From the NCBI GenBank assembly GCA_011391255.1, contig JAABQV010000002.1, forward strand, positions 174,950-238,949: DNA of 64,000 nucleotides, read 5' to 3'. The stretch is from Dechloromonas sp. (lineage in GTDB: Bacteria > Pseudomonadota > Gammaproteobacteria > Burkholderiales > Rhodocyclaceae). How positions within the stretch are numbered: position 1 is the stretch's first letter; every line of letters begins with the position of its first letter. The translations under genes and the position numbers were made by a program. This document shows, piece by piece, positions 18,883-27,651 of this stretch. The notes under the pieces were generated by a model. The model was not told the origin of the DNA. It was given only the letters and a program-made list of their open reading frames with translations, and searched no databases.

Positions 18883-19710
18883 ATGATGAAAACAGAAATC
18901 TCTATCGAGTTCTTCCCGCCGCAAACGCCGGAAGGTATCGAGAAGTTACGGTCAACCCGCAAAGAGCTGGCAAAACTGAACCCGAGTTTTTTCTCCGTAA
19001 CTTATGGTGCCGGCGGCTCAACCCGCGAGCGCACCTTTAACGTGGTCAAGGAAATTGCCGCCGAAGGCTTCGACGCCGCACCGCACCTTTCCTGCATCGG
19101 CTCAACCCGCGATAGCATTCGCGAAATTCTCAATGAATACAAATCCGCCGGCATCAAGCGCACCGTTGCCTTGCGTGGCGACCTGCCTTCCGGCATGGCC
19201 GAAACCGGTGAATTCCGTTACGCCAACGAGCTGGTTGAGTTCATTCGCGCAGAAACCGGCGACTGGTTCAGCATCGAAGTTGCCGCCTACCCGGAATGGC
19301 ATCCGCAAGCCAAAAGCCCGATGGACGATCTGCAAGCCTTTGTGCGCAAGATCAAGGCCGGTGCTAACTCGGCCATCACGCAATATTTTTTCAATGCCGA
19401 TGCGTACTTCCATTTTGTGGACGAAGCCCAAGCGCTTGGTGTTACTGCCCCGGTCATCCCCGGCATCATGCCGATCGCCGGATTTACCAAACTGGCGCGC
19501 TTCTCGGATGCCTGTGGTGCCGACATCCCGCGCTGGATGCGTAAAAAATTCGAAAGCTACGGTGACGACACCGACTCCATTCGCGCCTTTGGCCTTGACA
19601 TCATTACCGAGCTTTGCGAAAAACTGATCAAGGGCGGCGCCCCCGGCTTGCATTTTTATTCGATGAATCAGTCAGCGCTAACGACAGAAATCTGTCGTCG
19701 CCTAGGCTAA
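18883..19710 (+). CDS. metF: Methylenetetrahydrofolate reductase
   Basis: A 275-residue FAD enzyme that reduces 5,10-methylene-THF to 5-methyl-THF for homocysteine methylation. The N-terminus ISIEFFPPQTPEG (catalytic Glu) and later FSVTYGAGGSTRERT, ALRGDLP and ITQYFFNAD are diagnostic. There are two adjacent ATGs (18883, 18886). It lies 47 bp after ahcY and is probably under the same riboswitch. Confidence 0.97.
   Translation: MMKTEISIEFFPPQTPEGIEKLRSTRKELAKLNPSFFSVTYGAGGSTRERTFNVVKEIAAEGFDAAPHLSCIGSTRDSIREILNEYKSAGIKRTVALRGDLPSGMAETGEFRYANELVEFIRAETGDWFSIEVAAYPEWHPQAKSPMDDLQAFVRKIKAGANSAITQYFFNADAYFHFVDEAQALGVTAPVIPGIMPIAGFTKLARFSDACGADIPRWMRKKFESYGDDTDSIRAFGLDIITELCEKLIKGGAPGLHFYSMNQSALTTEICRRLG
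18945..18956 (-). repeat. GTTGACCGTAAC copy inside metF
   Basis: Antisense to the gene; the sense strand reads through it as Lys-Leu-Arg-Ser-Thr. Confidence 0.6.
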
Positions 19711-19753
19711 AAACCACTCTCTAAAAGAGGGCGCTGCGCGGTAAGATTCAGGG

Positions 19754-20590
19754 ATGAATCGAATCGAAGCGTTTAAAATAATTACCGCTGAAGCCGCTAG
19801 TGGTGAGCTCGCATTTCCGACCAGCATCGACGTCGCCCTGAAAATTCAGCGCGCCCTCGATGACCCGGAGTGCCACATGGAAGCGGCTACCACGCTGGTC
19901 ATGGGCGAACCGCTGCTCGCAGCGCGCGTTGTCGCCATCGCTAATAGCGTGGCTTACAACCGTTCAGGGCAAAGTATTAGCGACGTGCGGATTGCCGTGT
20001 CGCGTATCGGTTTACGCACCTTGCGCACCTTGGCGACGGCTCTTGCTACCCGCCAGATGGCTGGCGCCCCCAAAGACCCGGAGATTCGTGCGATTGCTGC
20101 CCGCCTCTGGGAGCACACCGCACACGTTGCCGCGCTTGCGCACGTGATTGCTCGTCGTGTCACCCATCTTGATCCGGAAGCAGCAATGTTCGCCGGCGTC
20201 GTCCATGAGGTCGGCGGCTTTTACCTGATATCCCGAGCCGCAGAATTTCCAGGCTTGCTGGTTGGCGAGCCTGGAGAATGGGTTGAAAACGCCGAATCCG
20301 AGATCGGCCGTGCCATTCTCACCCGCCTGGCCGTTACCGATACCGTGATGCAAGCCATTGAGGCGCAGTGGGAGGGCTACCTCGCGCTGCCACCGGTTAC
20401 CCTTGGCGACACGCTCCTGTTGGCTAATGACCTGGCCCCCGTTGCTTCACCGCTTTACGACAGTGGCACCATCCGTAACGGCGGCTCCGCGGCCATCATC
20501 GACTCAGTGATCGATGCGGGAACTCTCAGCAGCATCCTCGCCGAGTCTGCCGCCGAGGTTGAATCACTGACAGAGGCCCTGCGCTTCTAA
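19754..20590 (+). CDS. HDOD domain protein
   Basis: A 278-residue HDOD protein (HD-related output domain), with the N-terminal FPTSIDVALKIQRALDDPE and VVAIANSVAYNR pattern of the family. The catalytic HD pair of true HD hydrolases is not kept: the equivalent site reads GVVHEVGG, so it is probably a signalling or scaffold protein, not an enzyme. It ends just before a strong bidirectional terminator shared with mscS. Confidence 0.8.
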   Translation: MNRIEAFKIITAEAASGELAFPTSIDVALKIQRALDDPECHMEAATTLVMGEPLLAARVVAIANSVAYNRSGQSISDVRIAVSRIGLRTLRTLATALATRQMAGAPKDPEIRAIAARLWEHTAHVAALAHVIARRVTHLDPEAAMFAGVVHEVGGFYLISRAAEFPGLLVGEPGEWVENAESEIGRAILTRLAVTDTVMQAIEAQWEGYLALPPVTLGDTLLLANDLAPVASPLYDSGTIRNGGSAAIIDSVIDAGTLSSILAESAAEVESLTEALRF

Positions 20591-20596
20591 CAAAAA

Positions 20597-20619
20597 GGCC
20601 CGCGAGTAGCGGGCCCTTT
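20597..20619. terminator. Bidirectional terminator between the HDOD gene and mscS
   Basis: GGCCCGC (20597–20603) and GCGGGCC (20609–20615) with a 5-nt loop, an A5 run before and CTTT after, so it can serve both convergent genes. Confidence 0.85.
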
Positions 20620-20634
20620 ACCAAGAATCTTTAA

Positions 20635-21459
20635 TCAACCGGCCTGCGTCACAAAAACATTCTGCGCCGGCATCGGTGCCGGGAAGCCTGCCTCGGCCAG
20701 AGACTCGCGAATCACCTTATTGGCATCAAAATACACCTGCCAATAGTGGTCGGTATGACAATAAGGACGCACCGCCAGAATAGGCCCAACCAGGGTGAAA
20801 TCGAGAATTTCGACCTCAACCTTCGGCTCAACCAAGACATTTGGAATCCCGGCAATTTTTTCGCGCAACACCGCCATCGCTGCGTTGTGATCCGCAGCGC
20901 CGGAAAGCTGGCACTTCAAATCAACGCGGCGGAATGGATTGACTGAAAAATTTTGTATCGTGTCGCCAAATACTTTGTTGTTGCCAACGATTGTCTGGAC
21001 GTTATCCGGCGTGTTCAGCGTCGTGGTAAACAAACCCAGCTCAGTCACTGTGCCGGTAATTCCGGCAACCGTAACGAAATCACCAACTTTCAGCGGACGC
21101 AAGACAACAATGAAAGCACCGGCCGCAAAATTAGCCAGCAACCCTGACCACGCCATGCCGATTGCTACGCCAGCTGCGGCGATTAAAGCGGCGAAGGTTG
21201 TCGTCTGAATGCCGAAATAACCAAGAATACCAACCACCAACAACACGTTCAGCGTAACCGTTACCACTGAACCGATATAGCGCAATACCGTTGGATCAAC
21301 CTTCTGATTCTCCAGGGATGCGCGGATCATGCCCAGCACCATCCCGATCAGCCAGCGACCAATCATCCAGAAGGCAATAGCAGCCAAAATCTTTATCCCG
21401 ACATCGGTTGCTGTTGTGATGAAAATATCCTGATAGCGTGAAATATCCTGCTCCGTCAT
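20635..21459 (-). CDS. mscS: Small-conductance mechanosensitive channel (MscS family)
   Basis: A 274-residue inner-membrane channel that opens on osmotic downshift. It has three N-terminal helices and the pore-lining TM3 pattern AALIAAAGVAIGMAWSGLLANFAAGAFI, then a β-domain (VGDFVTVAGITGTVTELGLFTT) and an α/β cytoplasmic domain. The length matches E. coli MscS. Monocistronic, convergent with the HDOD gene. Confidence 0.93.
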   Translation of the reverse strand: MTEQDISRYQDIFITTATDVGIKILAAIAFWMIGRWLIGMVLGMIRASLENQKVDPTVLRYIGSVVTVTLNVLLVVGILGYFGIQTTTFAALIAAAGVAIGMAWSGLLANFAAGAFIVVLRPLKVGDFVTVAGITGTVTELGLFTTTLNTPDNVQTIVGNNKVFGDTIQNFSVNPFRRVDLKCQLSGAADHNAAMAVLREKIAGIPNVLVEPKVEVEILDFTLVGPILAVRPYCHTDHYWQVYFDANKVIRESLAEAGFPAPMPAQNVFVTQAG

Positions 21460-21590
21460 AGCTACGCTCCAAAAAAATTAGCAAATTAGGCTAAAAAGCC
21501 GAGTTGACCGCATGCATTCTAAAACCATTCTCTGAAAAACCACCAAGGCCACCCGCAGGCATACATATCTTCACAAATGTTCGGGTTTTC

Positions 21591-21619
21591 TTGACCGGAC
21601 TCCTTGACCTCTATATAAT
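21591..21619 (+). promoter_or_regulatory. Promoter of the tRNA-Lys pair
   Basis: -35 TTGACC (21591–21596), 17-bp spacer, -10 TATAAT (21614–21619), 14 bp before the tRNA 5' end. Confidence 0.88.
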
Positions 21620-21633
21620 TCTTGCTCCCGAGC

Positions 21634-21709
21634 GGGTCGGTAGCTCAGTCGGTAGAGCAGCGGACTTTTAATCCGTTGGTCCCGAGTTCGAATCTCGGCC
21701 GACCCACCA
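21634..21709 (+). tRNA. tRNA-Lys (UUU)
   Basis: A 76-nt cloverleaf: acceptor GGGTCGG with CCGACCC, D-arm GCTC/GAGC, anticodon loop CTTTTAA (anticodon TTT), T-loop TTCGAAT, encoded CCA at 21707–21709. Confidence 0.98.
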
Positions 21710-21725
21710 AGGGAATCAAGCACTT

Positions 21726-21752
21726 AGCCCAACCCACTAGGTTGGGCTTTTT
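21726..21752 (+). terminator. Terminator between the two tRNA-Lys genes
   Basis: AGCCCAACC (21726–21734) with GGTTGGGCT (21740–21748), 5-nt loop, T5 tract. It lies between the two tRNAs, so the downstream one may be partly separated from the upstream promoter. Confidence 0.85.
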
Positions 21753-21816
21753 GCTGAATCGCTGGCACTCCAAGAGGCTTAATCAGGTTAATTCTGCCTC
21801 CTGGCGAGGACTACGT

Positions 21817-21892
21817 GGGTCGTTAGCTCAGCTGGTAGAGCAGCGGACTCTTAATCCGTAGGTCGACAGTTCGAATCTGTCACGACCCACCA
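21817..21892 (+). tRNA. tRNA-Lys (CUU)
   Basis: Acceptor GGGTCGT with ACGACCC, anticodon loop CTCTTAA (anticodon CTT), T-loop TTCGAAT, encoded CCA at 21890–21892. The body is very similar to the upstream tRNA-Lys, consistent with duplication. Confidence 0.98.
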
Positions 21893-21905
21893 CGTAATTA
21901 AAGGC

Positions 21906-22157
21906 TTATAGCAGCAGGGTGTGCGTAACGCCGCGATCATCAACGCCGAGAAGCTGGAATCCCGGCCTCGCCCGACATTGGCGAACACCATCCAGCACTT
22001 CTTCAACCATCGCAACAACTGCCTGGCTGACGCGATCAAAAGACCCCAGGCAAGCGACATTTTGCAATCGGCAAACTTCCCCGGAAGCCATCGCCCTTTC
22101 AATTGCCGGAAGGACGGATTCGATGCGGTCGCTACGTTCCAGGATGATGGTTAACAT
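21906..22157 (-). CDS. Hypothetical small protein, 83 residues
   Basis: The frame starting MLTIILERSDRIESVLPAIE at 22157 has a GGAG Shine-Dalgarno 6 nt upstream, chosen over the ATG at 22205. Predicted mixed α/β, with two Cys (EVCRLQNVACLG) and no motif I recognise. It ends 13 bp from the second tRNA-Lys, on the opposite strand. The ribosome site and lack of a competing gene support it, but it could be chance. Confidence 0.5.
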   Translation of the reverse strand: MLTIILERSDRIESVLPAIERAMASGEVCRLQNVACLGSFDRVSQAVVAMVEEVLDGVRQCRARPGFQLLGVDDRGVTHTLLL

Positions 22158-22270
22158 GATTGACTCCAATGCCAGAGGCTTGTCTCTTGCCTTGTTTAAC
22201 GGCACTGGAGCTGCGTGGCTTGAGGTGGAAACCCTTCACTTTAGTCACGCATCAGGAATTTGATCCTGGT

Positions 22271-22714
22271 TTAACGACCCTTACGGCCGAATTTATCAGC
22301 TAACTGACTCAGTTTTTCAAGCCGGATTTGTTCAGCTTTGGCGGCTGCTTCTGCGGCACGGCTAGCTTGTTCGGTCGCCTTGCGTTGCTCCTGCTGCTTC
22401 TTAAAGCGCTCGCGCAATAATTCAGTGGCGTGCGCGCGGTTTTCGTCGGTCACCTCATCAGCCGGCGAGGTATCCAGATTGAGTCGCTGAGCGCCCTTTT
22501 CCATTTCCTTGAGATAGCGTGTCGAAATCGTGTGGCTGCGCATGGCAAGGCGCAACGCCTTTTTCTCGATTTCCGGCAAAACAGCCTGTACCTGACGGTC
22601 GATGCCGATGGCGAGGGGGCTATGGTTGCGGAAAACCTCGAATCGCTCATGCAGGTCTTTGAGCAGGCCGCGGACATCGATTGGCTTTTTGGGAGAGGAT
22701 TCGGGAGTAGTCAT
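22271..22714 (-). CDS. proQ: ProQ/FinO-domain RNA chaperone
   Basis: A 147-residue protein with the ProQ/FinO core PLAIGIDRQVQAVLPEIEKK and LRLAMRSHTISTRYLKEM (about residues 30–80), then a basic Ala/Glu/Lys-rich helical tail (RFKKQQEQRKATEQASRAAEAAAKA). Such proteins bind structured RNAs and stabilise or silence messages. The short form with a C-terminal helix is common in betaproteobacteria. Monocistronic. Confidence 0.9.
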   Translation of the reverse strand: MTTPESSPKKPIDVRGLLKDLHERFEVFRNHSPLAIGIDRQVQAVLPEIEKKALRLAMRSHTISTRYLKEMEKGAQRLNLDTSPADEVTDENRAHATELLRERFKKQQEQRKATEQASRAAEAAAKAEQIRLEKLSQLADKFGRKGR

Positions 22715-22784
22715 GTTATTAAAAAGGTCTTTTGAGGCGCGAAGCGTAGCACGAAGCGTGTATTTTCGCGCCTCGGATCAAAGT

Positions 22785-23660
22785 TTAGAGTCCGCTTTTC
22801 TTGAACCAGGCAAGCAATTCTTTCCAACCGTCTTCGGCATCCACCTTGTTATAGCTGGGGCGATAATCGGCGTGGAAGGCGTGTGGTGAATTGTCATAAA
22901 TCTTGATCTGCGACGCCTTGGCAGCCGCGCTTCCTTGCTGGAGCGCCTTCTCCATCGCTTCGACGGTTTCGAGCGGGATCCCTGTATCAACACCGCCATA
23001 GAGACCGAGGACAGGCGCCATCAGCTTGCCAACCAAATCCGTCGGGTGCCTGGGCGTAAATTCGTTGGCAACACCGACCAGACGGCCATACCAGGCGACT
23101 GCCGCTTTCAGTTGCGGATTGTGTGCGCTGTAGAGCCAGGAAATACGCCCGCCCCAGCAGAAGCCAGTAATCGCCAGGCGATTGGTATCGGCACCCTGCG
23201 TCGCCGCCCAGGCCACACAAGCGTCGAGATCGGTCATCACCTGTGCGTCCGGCGTCTTGCTGGTGATACTGGCCATCAGCTCTGAAATACTGGTGTACTT
23301 TTGCGGATCGCCCTGACGGGCGAACAGCTCCGGGGCAATCGCACAGTAGCCCAGCTTGGCGAAACGGCGGCAGACGTCCTTGATGTATTCATGAACACCG
23401 AAAATTTCCGAAACGACCAGCACCACCGGTGCCTTGCTCGCCCCTTGCGGCATGGCGCGGTAGGCAGCCATCTGGCCATCCTTGACCGGCACTTTAACTT
23501 CGCCGGCGAGCAGGCCGACGTCGTCGGTTTTGATCGCTGTTTGCGCCATCACTGGCTGCACCGCGAGCGCGAAGCCGGCACCGAGACTGGTGACAAGAAA
23601 ACTGCGGCGGTCAAAGGATTTTGATTCGGTAAGACTATCGAATTCTGCATTGGGGTTCAT
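22785..23660 (-). CDS. Dienelactone hydrolase family protein, Tat-exported
   Basis: A 291-residue α/β hydrolase of the dienelactone hydrolase family. An N-terminal twin-arginine signal ([19 protein letters not shown], residues 16–34) implies export to the periplasm. The catalytic triad is likely C168 (GFCWGG), an Asp in YGGVDTG, and His in [11 protein letters not shown] substrate cannot be set; family members cleave lactone or ester bonds. Confidence 0.87.
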   Translation of the reverse strand: MNPNAEFDSLTESKSFDRRSFLVTSLGAGFALAVQPVMAQTAIKTDDVGLLAGEVKVPVKDGQMAAYRAMPQGASKAPVVLVVSEIFGVHEYIKDVCRRFAKLGYCAIAPELFARQGDPQKYTSISELMASITSKTPDAQVMTDLDACVAWAATQGADTNRLAITGFCWGGRISWLYSAHNPQLKAAVAWYGRLVGVANEFTPRHPTDLVGKLMAPVLGLYGGVDTGIPLETVEAMEKALQQGSAAAKASQIKIYDNSPHAFHADYRPSYNKVDAEDGWKELLAWFKKSGL

Positions 23661-23679
23661 GGGTATCTCCTTTTAAGTT

Positions 23680-25131
23680 TTACATCAGCACAATGTCGTA
23701 CTGTTCAGGCGAGTAGCTGGGTTCGGACTGCAGGGAAACCGGCTTTTCAATGAAGTCCGAAAGCATGGCCAGCGCCTGGGATTCTTCATCCAAAAACAGG
23801 TCGACCACAGCCGGACCAGCCAACACACGATATTCGCGGGCATTGAACTGACGCGCCTCACGCAACAGCTCACGGAGAATTTCGTAAGCCACCGTCCGGG
23901 CCGTTTTGACTTCGCCTCGCCCGCCACAGGTTGGACATGGCTGGCAAAGCACGTGCGCAAGGGATTCGCGGGTGCGCTTGCGGGTCATTTCAACGAGGCC
24001 GAGCGCGGTAAAGCCATTGACCGTCAGGCGCGTGTGATCGTTGGCCAGCGCCTTGTTGAATTCATCGAGCACCGCTTTTTTGTGTTCTTCGTTTTCCATG
24101 TCGATGAAGTCGACAATGATGATTCCGCCGAGGTTCCGCAGGCGTAGCTGGCGGGCGATGGTGACAGCAGCTTCGAGATTGGTCTTGAAAATGGTGTCAT
24201 CAAAATTGCGCACGCCGACAAAGCCGCCGGTATTGACGTCAACCGTCGTCATCGCCTCGGTCTGGTCGATGATCAGATAGCCACCCGATTTCAGATCAAC
24301 GCGGCGCGCCAGTGCTTTCTGAATTTCATCCTCGACCCCGTGCAGGTCGAACAGGGGGCGCTGGCCGATGTAATGGTCGAGAAGTGGCTTTACCGCCGGC
24401 GTGTATTCGTCGGCAAAGGCACTGAGTTTCTGGAAGTTCTCGCGCGAGTCGATAACAATTTTGGTCGTCTCCGGATTCACAAAATCGCGCAGCACACGCT
24501 GGCCGAGTGACAACTCCTGATAAAGCACGGTCGGTGGCCCGGACACCCGCGCCTTGTCACGAATATCGCTCCAGGTTTTGCGCAGATAGGCGATGTCGGT
24601 AGCAAATTCTGCGTCGCAGGCATTTTCGGCGATGGTGCGGACGATGAATCCACCCGGCTCGTCGGCAGGAACCAGGCTGTTAATACGTTCGCGTAGTGCC
24701 TCGCGCTCGGCTTCGGCTTCAATGCGCTGCGAGATACCGATATGCTTTTCCTGCGGCAGATGAACCAGCATGCGTCCGGCGATTGAAATTTGAGTGGACA
24801 GGCGCGCGCCCTTGGTGCCGATCGGGTCTTTGACAACCTGAACGACGATGCTTTGGCCATCGGCGAGAATTTTCTCAATCGGCCGCTCGGTCGCTGTTTC
24901 CCGTGGTTGCCAGATATCCGCAACATGCAGGAAGGCGGTGCGGTCAAGGCCGATTTCGACAAAGGCCGATTGCATGCCGGGCAGAATCCGGCAGATGCGT
25001 CCGAGATAGACATTGCCGACCAGGCCGCGACTGGCAGTGCGCTCGATATGCAACTCCTGGACGACGCCTTGTTGCATGACGGCAACGCGCGTTTCCTGCG
25101 GGGTGAAATTGATCAGGATTTCTTCGGACAT
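23680..25131 (-). CDS. rng: Ribonuclease G
   Basis: A 483-residue endoribonuclease for 16S rRNA 5' maturation and mRNA decay. It has an N-terminal S1-like RNA-binding domain (GLVGNVYLGRICRILPGMQSAFVEIGLDRTAFLH), a catalytic Mg site in TTVDVNTGGFVG and IVDFIDME, and a Zn-link CPTCGGRG. The length fits RNase G and lacks the RNase E C-terminal scaffold. Divergent from trhP by only 35 bp. Confidence 0.96.
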   Translation of the reverse strand: MSEEILINFTPQETRVAVMQQGVVQELHIERTASRGLVGNVYLGRICRILPGMQSAFVEIGLDRTAFLHVADIWQPRETATERPIEKILADGQSIVVQVVKDPIGTKGARLSTQISIAGRMLVHLPQEKHIGISQRIEAEAEREALRERINSLVPADEPGGFIVRTIAENACDAEFATDIAYLRKTWSDIRDKARVSGPPTVLYQELSLGQRVLRDFVNPETTKIVIDSRENFQKLSAFADEYTPAVKPLLDHYIGQRPLFDLHGVEDEIQKALARRVDLKSGGYLIIDQTEAMTTVDVNTGGFVGVRNFDDTIFKTNLEAAVTIARQLRLRNLGGIIIVDFIDMENEEHKKAVLDEFNKALANDHTRLTVNGFTALGLVEMTRKRTRESLAHVLCQPCPTCGGRGEVKTARTVAYEILRELLREARQFNAREYRVLAGPAVVDLFLDEESQALAMLSDFIEKPVSLQSEPSYSPEQYDIVLM

Positions 25132-25166
25132 AGCCTCTACAATGCGCGGTTTTGTCGCATTCTACT

Positions 25167-26474
25167 ATGCTCAAAGCTCCCGAACTCTTAGCACCCGCCG
25201 GCTCGCTGCAGATGATGCGCACTGCCTTCGATTTTGGCGCCGATGCCATCTATGCCGGCCAGCCGCGCTACAGCCTGCGTGTGCGCAACAATTCCTTCGG
25301 CACCATCGCCGCCTTGAAGGAAGGCATCGATGAGGCGCATGCGCGCGGCAAACAGTTTTTTGTCGTCAGCAACATCTTCCCGCACAACGCCAAACTGATC
25401 ACCTATCTGGCCGATATGGCGCCGGTCATCGCCCTCAAGCCTGATGCGCTGATCATGTCCGACCCCGGCCTGATCGATATGGTGCGCGAAACCTGGCCCG
25501 AGCAGCCGGTTCATCTCTCGGTGCAATCGAATACCGTTAATTGGGCAACAGTTCGTTTCTGGAAAAAACTGGGGCTGACGCGCATCATTTTGTCGCGCGA
25601 ATTGTCGCTCGATGAAGTGGCGGAAATCCGTCAGCAATGCCCGGATATCGAGTTGGAAGTTTTCATCCACGGCGCGCTGTGCATTGCCTACTCCGGCCGC
25701 TGCCTGCTTTCCGGTTATTTCAATCACCGCGACCCAAATCAGGGCAGTTGCACCAATTCCTGCCGCTGGGATTACAAAGTCAGCACCTCCGACGGTGCCG
25801 CGCCGGCTGGTTGTCCCCCAGGGGGACTTCCTGCGGGGCGCGGTCAACCGCCAAATGAGCAGGAAATCTTGCTCGAAGAAAAGATGCGCCCCGGCGAATT
25901 GATGCCGATAGAGGAAGACGAGCACGGCACTTACATCATGAATTCCAAGGACTTGCGCGCCATCGAGCATGTCCAGCGCCTGGTTGAGCTCGGCATTGAT
26001 TCGCTGAAAATCGAAGGGCGCACCAAGAGCCCGTATTACGTGGCGCGCACCGCGCAGTCCTACCGCCGGGCGATCGATGACGCAGTGGCCGGCAAACCGC
26101 TTGACCCGAAGTTGCTGCGCGAACTCGATGGGCTGGCCAATCGCGGCTATACCGACGGCTTCTACCAGCGCCATCACGATGCCGATTACCAGAACTACCT
26201 GCGCGGCCATTCGGAATCGGATCGCAGCCTTTATGTCGGCGACGCGGTTCGTTTTGACAGCGCCCGTGGCCTGATGGAAATCGAGGTCAAAAACAAGTTC
26301 ACCGTCGGCGACCGTCTTGAATGCGTGCACCCCGCCGGCAATTTCGTCATGCCGCTGCTGCGCATGGAAAACAAGAAGGGCGCGGCGGTCAGCGTGGCGC
26401 CGGGCAGTGGCCATCGTGTCTGGATTGATTTGCCTGAGCGGTACACCAATTCGTTCGTCGCGCGTTTTGTATAA
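25167..26474 (+). CDS. trhP: U32 peptidase-like tRNA 5-hydroxyuridine synthesis protein (TrhP/YegQ)
   Basis: A 435-residue protein of the U32 family, which uses prephenate-linked chemistry for ho5U34 in tRNA. It starts KAPELLAPAGSLQMMRTAF and has the Cys-rich signature HGALCIAYSGRCLLSGY... SCTNSCRWDY. A short in-frame insertion around residues 214–228 (GCPPGGLPAGRGQPP) is encoded by a palindromic repeat also found in polA. Start: ATG at 25167; a TTG at 25152 is possible but less likely. Confidence 0.92.
   Translation: MLKAPELLAPAGSLQMMRTAFDFGADAIYAGQPRYSLRVRNNSFGTIAALKEGIDEAHARGKQFFVVSNIFPHNAKLITYLADMAPVIALKPDALIMSDPGLIDMVRETWPEQPVHLSVQSNTVNWATVRFWKKLGLTRIILSRELSLDEVAEIRQQCPDIELEVFIHGALCIAYSGRCLLSGYFNHRDPNQGSCTNSCRWDYKVSTSDGAAPAGCPPGGLPAGRGQPPNEQEILLEEKMRPGELMPIEEDEHGTYIMNSKDLRAIEHVQRLVELGIDSLKIEGRTKSPYYVARTAQSYRRAIDDAVAGKPLDPKLLRELDGLANRGYTDGFYQRHHDADYQNYLRGHSESDRSLYVGDAVRFDSARGLMEIEVKNKFTVGDRLECVHPAGNFVMPLLRMENKKGAAVSVAPGSGHRVWIDLPERYTNSFVARFV
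25814..25848 (+). repeat. Palindromic repeat element inside trhP (copy 1)
   Basis: A hairpin TCCCCC-A-GGGGGA (25814–25826), followed by a 22-bp block (25827–25848) identical to polA 40385–40406. The block ends in GCGGTCAAC, the reverse complement of GTTGACCGC. The outer bases GGTTG…CAACC are also inverted. It is read here in frame as Pro-Pro-Gly-Gly-Leu-Pro-Ala-Gly-Arg-Gly-Gln. Confidence 0.8.
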
Positions 26475-26540
26475 CTAATCCTTACAAAACAAGCGCTCGC
26501 TATTTTGCTGCGGCGCAGCAATCGATGCCATAATACCGCC

Positions 26541-27650
26541 ATGAGCACTAACACCAACCGCATGCCGCTGATCGACGCCCTCAAGGCGATCGCGGCGATG
26601 CTCGTTCTGCTTACCCATTTTTCGTCCTACGGGCCACTTGCCGCAAGTGCGCATGAAGCATTCCCGGGACTTTTCGGCTGGTTTTACGATTACGGCCGCC
26701 TCGCTGTGCAGATCTTCCTAGTGATTGCTGGCTTCCTGGCCGCCCGTGGGCTTTCGGCGCACGGACAGGCACTCGCCAGGTCACCGCTGCCGTTGATCTG
26801 GAAACGCTACCTGCGCCTCGCCATCCCCTATCTGGCCGCCATCGGCCTGGCGATCGTCGCCGCAGCGATTGCTGATCACTGGATGGACGACGAGGCGATC
26901 CCGGCGCGCGCCACCTTCGGCCAATGGCTGGCGCATGCACTGCTGTTGCAGAGCATCCTCGGGATTGATTCGCTATCGGCGGGCGTCTGGTACATCGCGA
27001 TTGATTTCCAGCTTTTTGCACTGATGGCCATTTTGCTCTGGTCAGGCCGCGTAAAAGTGCTGGCGCCGGCGCTAGTATTGGTGATGGCGACACTCTCGCT
27101 TTTCTGGTTCAACCGCGATGCCAGTCTTGATAACTGGGCGCTGTATTTCTTTGGCTCTTACGGCTTGGGTGCAGCAGCCTGGTGGGCGGCCGACCGCAAG
27201 CAGCTTTCCTTGTGGCTGGGAGTCATCTTCGCCGTTGCCATTGCTGCACTGGTGCTTGATTTCCGTCTACGCATCGCGCTCGCACTGGGCGTTGCGATGC
27301 TGCTCGGCTTCGGTCGCCGGCACGGCTTCCTCGAGAACTTCCCAAGCTTGGCGCCGCTGCCCTTCCTTGGCCAGATTTCCTTCTCAATCTTTCTTGTCCA
27401 TTTTCCGGTGCTGCTGCTGGCCAATGGCATCTACGCCAAGCTCGGACTCTCGTCACCCGCCTCGGCAATTTTTGGCCTGATTCTGGCGTTGACCGCAAGC
27501 ATTGCCGCCGCCAATGTTTTCTATCGCTGGATCGAAAGCCCGACCGCCAGCCAGCGCATCAGCAGCGCCCTTGGCTGGCTGCTCGTCAAAGCTATCGGGC
27601 AGGCGCGCAAAATTCCCCTGCTCGGCAACCTGCTGGCTGATCGCGCTTAA
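26541..27650 (+). CDS. Acyltransferase 3 family membrane protein (OafA/NolL-like)
   Basis: A 369-residue multi-pass membrane acyltransferase. It starts MPLIDALKAIAAMLVLLTHF (the acyltransferase-3 helix with conserved His) and has an FLVIAGFLAARGL motif and about ten hydrophobic segments. Members O-acylate sugars of the cell surface. The start ATG at 26541 is preceded by a weak Shine-Dalgarno. A GTTGACCGCAAG copy lies inside (27488–27499). The substrate is unknown. Confidence 0.85.
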   Translation: MSTNTNRMPLIDALKAIAAMLVLLTHFSSYGPLAASAHEAFPGLFGWFYDYGRLAVQIFLVIAGFLAARGLSAHGQALARSPLPLIWKRYLRLAIPYLAAIGLAIVAAAIADHWMDDEAIPARATFGQWLAHALLLQSILGIDSLSAGVWYIAIDFQLFALMAILLWSGRVKVLAPALVLVMATLSLFWFNRDASLDNWALYFFGSYGLGAAAWWAADRKQLSLWLGVIFAVAIAALVLDFRLRIALALGVAMLLGFGRRHGFLENFPSLAPLPFLGQISFSIFLVHFPVLLLANGIYAKLGLSSPASAIFGLILALTASIAAANVFYRWIESPTASQRISSALGWLLVKAIGQARKIPLLGNLLADRA

Positions 27651-27651
27651 T

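Noticed and set aside
19710..19753. Possible terminator after metF (CTCT…AGAG)
   Set aside because: The stem is only 4 bp with no T-tract; too weak to call.
25188..26414. 408-residue minus-strand open frame
   Set aside because: Antisense shadow of trhP; composition is typical of the complement of a high-GC gene.
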